A DNA stretch of 38,834 bases. It comes from Lachnospiraceae bacterium. GTDB taxonomy: Bacteria > Bacillota > Clostridia > Lachnospirales > Lachnospiraceae. The stretch covers positions 1 to 38,834 of the forward strand of contig JAILRP010000063.1 of assembly GCA_024698075.1 (NCBI GenBank), read 5' to 3'. The notes under the pieces were generated by a model. The model saw nothing but the letters and a program-made list of their open reading frames with translations, had not been told where the DNA came from and made no database searches. The position numbers and the translations under genes were made by a program. Positions 32,981 to 38,834 of the stretch are shown here, one piece after another; the first letter of the stretch is position 1; every line of letters starts with the position of its first letter.

Positions 32981-34252
32981 TTAATATACGATCAGCTCGC
33001 TCACGCAGGTGTCGTCATACTTCGTCCCTTTTCGGGCACCGGTGATGGTGATCGTGACCGTATCCGTGACCACCGGTTCATCAAGCTCCACCCTGCTGCG
33101 GTTGCATTCCGCAAGGTCCTCCGGGCTGTATCCTTCATAACCATAGCCTTCCGGAATCTCGGCCTCGACCGTTTCTCCGCCAAAATCCACCGAAACCGCA
33201 GTCAGCATCCCATTCTTTTCGTACAGGTCGTAACCGGCCGTATAACCGTTCGTGATCAGGACACCGAAAACCGGCCGTTTCTTATCAAGATGCAGCGTGA
33301 CTGTCTCCCCGACGCCCGTTCCCGGCACGCCCTCAGCCCAGACAGTCTCCGGATCGCCATCCACAAGATTGGCTCCTGAATAGGTTTTATTTCCGGAAGG
33401 CGGCTGCTCTGTCGAAGTTTCCACTGAAACGACCGGAACGATGACATCCCGGTACCTTCCATACAGAAGCGTCACGCCAAACCTGCTGTCCGGATTTCTG
33501 GCCAGCAGAATATCCACATAGCCCTCATATTCCGTCGCACCGCTGTTATCCTCATAAAACGCCGGCCCGCTCAGCAGATAGAACAGATCATCCTCGAAAA
33601 ACTGCACATGCTCTGCCAGAACCCACGGATCCCCGTCTGCAAACGACAGCAGCAGCTTCCCGTTCTCAGCGCGCTCGTATGCGGCAGGTGTAAAGTGCTC
33701 CTCCCCGTAAACATCACGGAACAGCGCCTCCGCATCCTCAAGGTCAGCAATGCCATCGGCTTCATAGCGCCCTTCTGCCGGCTCAATGTCTATCGCATTC
33801 TCAAATTCCGGCCCGCCCCACATCACGTCAGACAGGATCTGGTAGCGAAGCCGCGCCCTCTTCTCATTATCCATTTTGGAGAAAATCTCCCCATATGCGC
33901 CAATGACTTTCGAGACAGTCACGATCTGACCCATCTCTTTAAGAAGCTCTGCATTTGCGGGGTGCACCGGCTCCGAATCAAGCAGGCGTCCGATCGCATT
34001 TTCACATTCCTCCTCCGTAAAAATCATGTCCCCGGCGTCCTCTGCCCGGGGTTCAGGTTCCTCCGGTGCCGCAGGTTCCCCATCAGCCGGCTCCATAACA
34101 TCCAAATCATCCTGCCCGGATGATTTCCGGCCATCCTCCTGCCCTTCTTCTTCCACAGCTTCCGGACCATGCGGATCTGCACTCCCTGAAGGAGCCGGCG
34201 CACAGCCCGCAAGCAGCATGGCACAAAGCATTATTACAATGATCTTCATCAT
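32981..34252 (-). CDS. Lipoprotein with NADase-type glycan-binding domain
   Basis: A protein of about 423 residues. The signal MKIIVIMLCAMLLAGC ends in a lipobox. A long acidic Pro/Glu/Gly-rich linker of about 60 residues follows, then a helical segment (about 90-160) and a region with GDPWVLAEHVQFFEDDLFYLLSG. The C-terminal 130 residues match the NADase-type glycan-binding (discoidin-like) domain: NLVDGDPETVWAEGVPG, GVLITNGYTAGYDLY and VTDTVTITITGARKGTKYDDTCVSELIVY. It is likely a surface protein that binds glycans. No NADase catalytic domain is seen. ATGs at 34249 and 34252 and a GTG at 34258 all could start; 34252 is chosen. Confidence 0.82.
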   Translation of the reverse strand: MMKIIVIMLCAMLLAGCAPAPSGSADPHGPEAVEEEGQEDGRKSSGQDDLDVMEPADGEPAAPEEPEPRAEDAGDMIFTEEECENAIGRLLDSEPVHPANAELLKEMGQIVTVSKVIGAYGEIFSKMDNEKRARLRYQILSDVMWGGPEFENAIDIEPAEGRYEADGIADLEDAEALFRDVYGEEHFTPAAYERAENGKLLLSFADGDPWVLAEHVQFFEDDLFYLLSGPAFYEDNSGATEYEGYVDILLARNPDSRFGVTLLYGRYRDVIVPVVSVETSTEQPPSGNKTYSGANLVDGDPETVWAEGVPGTGVGETVTLHLDKKRPVFGVLITNGYTAGYDLYEKNGMLTAVSVDFGGETVEAEIPEGYGYEGYSPEDLAECNRSRVELDEPVVTDTVTITITGARKGTKYDDTCVSELIVY

Positions 34253-34273
34253 AAGCACGCTATCCCTACCCTT

Positions 34274-34900
34274 TCAGTATTTATCCCAATGAATCCTGGT
34301 TTTGATATCTATGTCCTTCTGCTCGGGAGTCGGAGCATTTTTCTGTGGTTTCCCAATCCCTATAAAGCACGGCATATAGTAGTCTTCAGGATAACCAAGA
34401 ACTTCTCGGGCATGTTCACTTTCATTCCCCAGCGGGATACGAAGATTACAGCCATAGCCCTCTGCCACAGCAGCCAGGAAAATATTCTCGATACTGCACC
34501 ATATCGATGCGAACCCATTAAGATGCGAGATGTTCTCCGGATGAAGTATATCGGTCTTTTGTTTCAGAAGCGGAACAATGATCGCAGATGCATCAAAGAG
34601 CATTCTGTACTGTTTGGGAACCGCGTTGCGGTAGCATTCCTGTTGAACGCTGTCATCAAGATTCCAGTCCATAATCAGCTGATCCATATCCTCATCGGAT
34701 ATTCCTTTGGGAACGATATCCAGAAGCTTGGCTGCAACCTCCCGGTCTTTAACGATGATATAGTGCCAGTCTCTCATATGGTCGTTGGTAGGAGCTTTCA
34801 TCGCCGCCGATATGACCCTTTCAATAACATCCTCTGGAATATCCGCCGGTTCAAAATCCCGAATGGTTCTTCTCTTTTCAACTACTTCGTAAAAGTCCAT
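34274..34900 (-). CDS. Nitroreductase family protein
   Basis: The 208-residue flavoprotein starts MDFYEVVEKRRTIRDFEPADIPEDVIERVI with the FMN-phosphate binding RRTIRDF motif, followed by AAMKAPTNDHMRDWHYIIVKD. IENIFLAAVAEGYGCNLRIPLG and a PEDYYMPCFIGIGKP segment complete the fold. Such enzymes reduce nitro compounds, quinones or other acceptors with NAD(P)H. The physiological substrate is unknown. GGAGGAGG precedes the ATG. A second copy of this gene survives as a 20-codon relic at 32418-32480. The lipoprotein gene follows 22 bp downstream and may be co-transcribed. Confidence 0.92.
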   Translation of the reverse strand: MDFYEVVEKRRTIRDFEPADIPEDVIERVISAAMKAPTNDHMRDWHYIIVKDREVAAKLLDIVPKGISDEDMDQLIMDWNLDDSVQQECYRNAVPKQYRMLFDASAIIVPLLKQKTDILHPENISHLNGFASIWCSIENIFLAAVAEGYGCNLRIPLGNESEHAREVLGYPEDYYMPCFIGIGKPQKNAPTPEQKDIDIKTRIHWDKY

Positions 34901-35012
34901 CTGATCCTCCTCCCTTGTTTTCTATTTTATCATAAACCTTCAACAAGAATGTCTTAAAATCTCCGTTTTTCTGTATTAGGAAATGAGTAATCTGTTGTCT
35001 GATTTATACAAA

Positions 35013-35055
35013 TAAAAACGCATTTCCAATTGATCACTCCATTGAAAATGCGTTA
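35013..35055 (-). terminator. Terminator of the coiled-coil operon
   Basis: On the minus strand AACGCATTTTCAAT pairs with ATTGGAAATGCGTT (one mismatch), followed by TTTATTTG. It lies about 85 bp after the stop of the coiled-coil gene. The remaining gap to the nitroreductase gene holds only a T/A-rich probable promoter region. Confidence 0.8.
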
Positions 35056-35139
35056 TCCATAGCTGTTTATATTTATATCTACATGTATCAGTTATAACTT
35101 AACCTCGTCATACAAAATATTAGTACCAATCAATATCTG

Positions 35140-36108
35140 TTATGATCTTTCATCCACAGCAGCACCCTTCATGTCCTCCTCGACAAGTGCGAGCTTGTTC
35201 ATCATATCCTTAATATCCTTCTGTACATCGTTTATATTTGATGTAGTAACAGTCAGATCCTGCGCCGATTCGACGATATTCTCAGTCAGTTCCTCCTGTT
35301 CTTTTTCCCTTTCCTTTACGGCATCTATCTTTTTCTGAAGCTCCTCTTCCTTCTCCTTCTTCTCCTTTGCCCTCTCGGCTTCCTTTTCCGCTTCCTCGTC
35401 GATATGATCTTTTGCTTCATCGACGAGCATTCCCATGATCTCTTTGGACGCTGCGTCCTCTATGGCTTCGGCTTTAGCCTGTGCCTTAAGCATCGCAGTA
35501 TTCTTCAGGAGCTCCCGTTTTATGGCTGCTATGGTAAGATTTTCTTCCTCAATGCCCTGCCCGGCTTCATAGATCGCATCAAGATAAGGCTTCTCATGAT
35601 CAAGCATTTCCATGGACCGGCTCTGATATTCGGTAAGACCGCGAGCCTTGATCCCGGCTATCTCTTCAGCATCTTCCTTGCTTAAGAATACATCCGAGCC
35701 CTTCTGTTTTGCCCGGAATTCTTTTTCAAGAAGCTTAAGTTCACTTTCCTCTGAGCTTTCTGCCTCAACACCATACATATCACGAAGAGCAGCCCTGTCT
35801 GATTCTATTTCACTTACTGCTTTTCTTGCGTCATACTGAACGGTTTTCAGTTTTCTGATATGCTCACTTCTTGCATCAAGGTCTTCATCAATCTTTTGTT
35901 CATTGGCAAAAGCATCCCCTATGATCTTCATCGCCTTCTTTTTGGCTTCTTCCCTTTTGGCCGCGATGGGATCAGTCTGCCTTGCAAACGCACTGCCATT
36001 TATTGACAATCCGGACGATTTTGAAGAGTTTGACTTGGAATGCTCCTCATCACGCATCGATCCCGGCATTCCTTCTCCTATGAAAAATGATGTATTACCG
36101 ACTCTCAT
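35140..36108 (-). CDS. Coiled-coil protein of unknown function
   Basis: The 322-residue protein has no signal peptide and no transmembrane segment. The first 45 residues are Ser/Gly-rich with a hydrophobic start (NTSFFIGEG) and the patch LSINGSAFARQTDPIAAKREEA. From about residue 50 to the end it is almost entirely helical, with a long charged coiled coil: DEEAEKEAERAKEKKEKEEELQ and so on at 225-275. A final heptad-rich segment is ENIVESAQDLTVTTSNINDVQ. It overlaps the upstream gene by ATGA, so the two are made together, presumably as partners. I do not recognise the family. It could be a structural or scaffold protein. Confidence 0.75.
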   Translation of the reverse strand: MRVGNTSFFIGEGMPGSMRDEEHSKSNSSKSSGLSINGSAFARQTDPIAAKREEAKKKAMKIIGDAFANEQKIDEDLDARSEHIRKLKTVQYDARKAVSEIESDRAALRDMYGVEAESSEESELKLLEKEFRAKQKGSDVFLSKEDAEEIAGIKARGLTEYQSRSMEMLDHEKPYLDAIYEAGQGIEEENLTIAAIKRELLKNTAMLKAQAKAEAIEDAASKEIMGMLVDEAKDHIDEEAEKEAERAKEKKEKEEELQKKIDAVKEREKEQEELTENIVESAQDLTVTTSNINDVQKDIKDMMNKLALVEEDMKGAAVDERS

Positions 36109-36770
36109 GCGTCATCCTCCCTTGCAGTGCTTATCTTTTCCAGAATCCTGTTCCACAGTTCTTCCTGTGCTTTCTTATCACTATCCTTACTTGACTGAAG
36201 GAGCCTTATTTCATCTGTGGATATTATGAGTGCTGTTCTGTTACTTCTCATCTGATAATTATGATCTTCACCCATCCCCGGCGATTTTACATAAATATCA
36301 ACATCGGGGGCTTCCTTATGAATTCGGTCAAAAATATCTCCATATGCCCAATTGTATGCTTTTGCATATACCTTGAACTGTTCGCTCGGATCAGGAGCCT
36401 TTCTGGCGTTTTCCTCATACCTTAATAAGTCATTATAGGCATTATCCTCTTCTTTCATTCTGTCCCGGATATCATAGTATTCTTCCAACCTAAAGCTTTT
36501 AAGGATACAGGCCTCTTCGTCAGTAAGATTAAACTTTCTGTATCCGCCTTCAAGTTGTACTATGGATTGCTGAAGGATCGCCTCTCTTTCTGCCCGACCG
36601 GCCTGCGCGATCCCGGACGACGATATCGAAAGGGTTGCTGCCACTCCATCATCAAAGACATTGGAAACAGATCCTTCATCTTTTGCATTATTCAGCTTTT
36701 CTTTTATTGTCTTCTGGATTTCCTGAAGAAAATCCCCAGATTTACTGTTGACCGGATTGATTCCATTCAT
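36105..36770 (-). CDS. Partner protein of the coiled-coil gene, unknown function
   Basis: The 221-residue protein lacks a signal peptide. The ATG at 36770 is preferred, with AAGGAGG 7 nt upstream; an in-frame ATG at 36794 is before that site. The N-terminus (FLQEIQKTIKEKL) is helical. Then comes LSISSSGIAQAGRAEREA, which lines up with LSINGSAFARQTDPIAAKREEA of the next protein. A charged helical middle (EEYYDIRDRMKEEDNAYNDLLRYEE) and a C-terminal STDEIRLLQSSKDSDKKAQEELWNRI complete it. Upstream is about 400 bp without a gene: a leader hairpin (ATCCGAA/TTCGGAT), the 27-bp element, a terminator and a REP-like unit. Function unknown. Confidence 0.75.
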   Translation of the reverse strand: MNGINPVNSKSGDFLQEIQKTIKEKLNNAKDEGSVSNVFDDGVAATLSISSSGIAQAGRAEREAILQQSIVQLEGGYRKFNLTDEEACILKSFRLEEYYDIRDRMKEEDNAYNDLLRYEENARKAPDPSEQFKVYAKAYNWAYGDIFDRIHKEAPDVDIYVKSPGMGEDHNYQMRSNRTALIISTDEIRLLQSSKDSDKKAQEELWNRILEKISTAREDDA

Positions 36771-36944
36771 ATGACATCCTCCTTGACAATACAAATCCGA
36801 ATTCCATTTCGGATCCGGCGATATTACCGCTTATCTGAAATGTATATCGACATAATGAAGCTGAACGTTTATATTTCAATCAGCTTATCAACCATTATTA
36901 CTATCGTATATTCCTCTATCAATGTTGATCCAATATACGTATAC

Positions 36945-36971
36945 CGCACTTTTTTCGACGTGAAATGCATT
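36945..36971 (+). repeat. 27-bp intergenic element, copy 2
   Basis: It matches 29738-29764 in 25 of 27 bases and in the same orientation. Here no plus-strand gene follows; the nearest minus-strand gene starts 175 bp away. On the minus strand a TATATT-like -10 candidate follows the element as in copy 1, so this may be the promoter of a lost gene. Confidence 0.6.
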
Positions 36972-36988
36972 ATAGATTATCATAGCGG

Positions 36989-37016
36989 AAAAAAAGATTC
37001 CAATATCTTGGAATCT
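36989..37016 (-). terminator. Strong terminator after the GNAT gene
   Basis: On the minus strand AGATTCCAA-GATA-TTGGAATCT forms a perfect 9-bp stem followed by a run of seven Ts. It stops transcription of the acetyltransferase gene at 37170-37679 before the coiled-coil operon. Confidence 0.88.
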
Positions 37017-37026
37017 CAATAAAAAA

Positions 37027-37055
37027 TGGACCCCCGACTCCGTCCCCAGGGTCCA
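37027..37055 (-). repeat. REP-like palindromic unit, copy 2, acting as terminator
   Basis: tggaccc and gggtcca form a 7-bp stem that encloses the GACTCCGTCCCC core also found at 32392-32403. On the minus strand it is followed by ATTTTTTATT, so it can terminate. A second terminator lies 11 bp further on. Confidence 0.6.
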
Positions 37056-37169
37056 TTTCCCTATCTGCATTCATCGGGGTGACAGGATTCAAATGTGGCG
37101 CCGAAAATCACACGAACGTTGTAAAGAAAGGAGATTCGGGCAGTTTAACACGTGCATGAAAAATCAAAT

Positions 37170-37679
37170 TTATAACACATATTCCAGCTGTACATCAAAA
37201 GGTTCTTCATCCGCAATCCAAGGTATTATCTCCTCGGAATGCACGCATCCCAGGGCCTTATATGCAGCCTGAGATTCTTTTGATGAATGAGCGGAAATGT
37301 AAAGCTTTTTTGCACCATATCCCCTTGCAGTTGAGGCAGCTTTCTCAAAAAGTTTTCTGCCAACTCCCATACCCCTAAATGGTTCGGATACTTGAAATGT
37401 AACAAGCTGGACATACTGCTTTTTTGTTTCTATCCTTTCTGTACCAACCGTGATATATCCTATCAGATCTGTCTCTACAAATGCCCCATAAACTATCATA
37501 TCCCCATATAGATTATTTGCTATTGCCGACGCTTCTTCTCTGCACTTATCAAGGCTCCATTCTTCTGCAAATGAAATCGGCAGAAGAATCCAATTTCCAT
37601 CCACATTTCTCCAACACTCTGTGACAACCTGATGTCTGATAAAGTTATCCTCAGTTAGTCTCTCCACTCTTATTTCCAT
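37170..37679 (-). CDS. GNAT-family N-acetyltransferase
   Basis: The 169-residue protein has the GNAT acetyl-CoA site: VTFQVSEPFRGMGVGRKLFEKAA (R/QxxGxG/A as RGMGVG, about residue 103), preceded by the strand DLIGYITVGTERIE. The C-terminal ALGCVHSEEII is typical too. Its substrate, a small molecule or protein amine, is unknown. AT-rich codon use (ATA, TAT, AAA) is somewhat higher than in the glycan locus, so it may be acquired. It ends at two terminators in series. Confidence 0.9.
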   Translation of the reverse strand: MEIRVERLTEDNFIRHQVVTECWRNVDGNWILLPISFAEEWSLDKCREEASAIANNLYGDMIVYGAFVETDLIGYITVGTERIETKKQYVQLVTFQVSEPFRGMGVGRKLFEKAASTARGYGAKKLYISAHSSKESQAAYKALGCVHSEEIIPWIADEEPFDVQLEYVL

Positions 37680-37728
37680 ACTTACTCCTCACTCATAAAG
37701 ATTCTTAAGAGCGTTATTGCATCTGCCA

Positions 37729-37953
37729 TCATACTCTCCCGGCGTTTTCAAGCCTGCCACGTGCCTCAGGATTGTTCCCGATAATTGCTCCAACCTTTTC
37801 GCACAGCATCATTTCCGGCGTGATCTCCACTCCATTAAGCGCTGACCATTCTTTCGACACCTTTATCCGCAACTCATTATCGTTATTGATCGTTGCCAGA
37901 CGAGCTTCGCAAGTCTCACAATCCAGCCCACAATATGCAATGTAATCGTTCAT
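37729..37953 (-). CDS. DUF3795 protein with an internal deletion
   Basis: The 74-residue protein opens with the DUF3795 pattern YIAYCGLDCETCEAR and continues through KEWSALNGVEITPEMM. It then jumps to LCEKVGAIIGNNPEARGRL, the normal C-terminal part. The Cys-rich middle expected in this family (a GC-type pair, two further Cys and the GDC motif, roughly 35 residues) is absent, in frame. So only four Cys remain. AGGAGG lies 8 nt before ATG 37953. It overlaps nothing in the chosen frame but sits 2 nt after the GNAT stop. Full-length members are thought to bind metal or Fe-S. This form is probably non-functional or altered. Confidence 0.75.
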   Translation of the reverse strand: MNDYIAYCGLDCETCEARLATINNDNELRIKVSKEWSALNGVEITPEMMLCEKVGAIIGNNPEARGRLENAGRV

Positions 37954-37955
37954 GA

Positions 37956-38468
37956 TCATGCCCTCCTATATATCACCGATACATGTGTAATTCCATTTGC
38001 TGCGTCAGGGTATTCCCTGTCAAATTGCATCCCGATAGCCTCCGCTGTCCTTATGGAAGCTATATTTGTATAGTTACAATATGAATACAGCGCAGGGTAA
38101 TCTGTATTCTCATACGCCCAGTCCATCACTGCTCTTGCCGCTTCCTTTGCATAACCCTTACGCTGACAGCCACTGCGAATGTGGTACCCTATCTCCGGAA
38201 GCATTTCTCCTTCTATATCCTGCAACGTCAGCCCGCAGTCGCCGATCATTTCACCGGTATCCTTCAGGCATACTGCCCAAAGACCGAAACCATCTTTGCG
38301 GTATCGTTCTATGTTACGCTCTATCCAGCTTCGGACTCTTCTTTCATCAAAGGTATATGGATAGTGCCGCATGATGTCAGTATCCGCAAGAACCTGATAC
38401 AAGGCATCAAAATCTCCCATGTTCATTTTCCGCAGGAATAGCCTTTCCGTTTCCACGATCATTTCCAT
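37956..38468 (-). CDS. GNAT-family N-acetyltransferase, RimJ/RimL-like
   Basis: The 170-residue protein begins ETERLFLRKMNMGDFDALYQVL, the Acetyltransf_3 start. It has GEMIGDCGLTLQDIEG and EIGYHIRSGCQRKGYAKEAARAVMDWA with the acetyl-CoA loop (QRKGYA), then CNYTNIASIRTAEAIGMQFDREY. These features match the group that includes ribosomal-protein and antibiotic acetyltransferases. The substrate is unknown. It heads a two-gene unit with the DUF3795 gene. Confidence 0.92.
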   Translation of the reverse strand: MEMIVETERLFLRKMNMGDFDALYQVLADTDIMRHYPYTFDERRVRSWIERNIERYRKDGFGLWAVCLKDTGEMIGDCGLTLQDIEGEMLPEIGYHIRSGCQRKGYAKEAARAVMDWAYENTDYPALYSYCNYTNIASIRTAEAIGMQFDREYPDAANGITHVSVIYRRA

Positions 38469-38543
38469 ACGATCTATTAGTCTCCATTGTGGAATTTAAC
38501 TTTACAGTGGAATTTACTCATTCACTCAAGCACATCTTATGTG

Positions 38544-38834
38544 TTATGTAACAATCTCTTGCTTTCCGTCATTGTGGATGTTCTTGGGGGAGTAATCTCT
38601 TCGTATATCCTTATATCTGTAGATCGACAAGACCATGCCGATCATCGCATAATCAACGCTACAGTAGGAAATACTGCTGGTAAAAATCGGAACAGTCGAG
38701 CCCGTCATCGGAAGCAGTCCAAACACGATCAGGGTATTGCTGATGCTCTGAAGAGCCACAACGATACCGCAGGCACACCCTGTTATATAGCCCAGGTCAT
38801 TCTTTTGTCTTGCGGAAATGATTATCATATATGT
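38544..38834 (-). CDS. FtsW/RodA/SpoVE-family protein, C-terminal part
   Basis: The open frame runs off the right edge; about 96 residues of the C-terminus are visible. The stretch IVVALQSISNTLIVFGLLPMTGSTVPIFTSSISYCSVDYAMIGMVLSIYRYKDI is the terminal two helices of a SEDS protein, with the usual IQ..xN..V..GL.P.TG..LP pattern. Such proteins polymerise peptidoglycan glycan strands in division, elongation or sporulation. The final GGSS motif seen in most members is replaced by SISYCS, so it is a divergent member. The start and most of the protein lie outside the window. Confidence 0.8.
   Translation of the reverse strand, partial: TYMIIISARQKNDLGYITGCACGIVVALQSISNTLIVFGLLPMTGSTVPIFTSSISYCSVDYAMIGMVLSIYRYKDIRRDYSPKNIHNDGKQEIVT

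Noticed and set aside
36555-37022. 155-codon frame on the plus strand
   Set aside because: It overlaps the start of a minus-strand gene and crosses its leader, a repeat and a terminator.

Overview
The window reads as a chromosomal segment of a Firmicute of the Lachnospiraceae type (moderate GC, strong AGGAGG ribosome binding sites, many ATGA-coupled gene pairs, lipoprotein ABC binding proteins, intracellular glycosidases, a YesM/YesN two-component pair). This assignment is inferred from gene content and style, because no rRNA is present. Nearly every gene lies on the minus strand. Two blocks read plus: 23194-25812 and 29799-32385.

Layout, left to right. (1) 1-290: two minus-strand tRNA genes (His, Arg) with a clear promoter. 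(2) 345-5750: a lipoprotein gene, then an aromatic amino acid operon (prephenate dehydratase and DAHP synthase) behind a classical leader-peptide attenuator rich in Phe/Tyr codons, then an iscS-iscU pair behind a near-consensus promoter with a palindrome just after its -10. (3) 5758-9410: a decayed secreted-protein gene, a CPBP protease and a ZIP metal transporter in tandem, a degenerate 25-26 bp tandem repeat, a DUF4342 gene and a small membrane protein. (4) 9496-23000: thiamine pyrophosphokinase, an aldo/keto reductase with ferredoxin-like cysteines, and a plant-glycan locus. The locus holds GH5, GH31 and GH127 enzymes, an ABC sugar importer (binding protein and two permeases, no ATPase), a YesM-type kinase and a YesN/AraC-type regulator. 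An identical 22-bp sequence lies upstream of both the permease operon and the binding-protein gene and is the best candidate for the regulator's binding site. (5) 23194-25812: a ketopantoate-reductase-like gene, a MATE exporter and a small unknown ORF. (6) 25902-28640: a periplasmic sugar-binding-type lipoprotein coupled to a membrane diguanylate cyclase. This looks like a LuxP/LuxQ-style sensor, but both genes carry apparent frameshifts. (7) 28731-32385: an MBL-fold hydrolase, a truncated response regulator and a three-gene ABC-2 exporter operon whose promoter predicts a leaderless mRNA. (8) 32391-38834: small accessory genes including DUF5680, a nitroreductase plus a 20-codon relic of a second copy, a NADase-type glycan-binding lipoprotein, a two-gene coiled-coil operon of unknown function, two GNAT acetyltransferases, an internally deleted DUF3795 protein and the C-terminal end of an FtsW/RodA-family protein.

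The glycan locus forms a coherent unit: sense an extracellular sugar (kinase), activate the importer (AraC-type regulator), import oligosaccharides and trim them in the cytosol. Arabinose- and xylose-decorated beta-glucans such as xyloglucan are a reasonable guess for the substrate. The right third shows much gene decay: frameshifts, internal deletions, a relic and a truncated regulator. Some of the homopolymer frameshifts could instead be sequencing errors, and this cannot be settled from the sequence alone.
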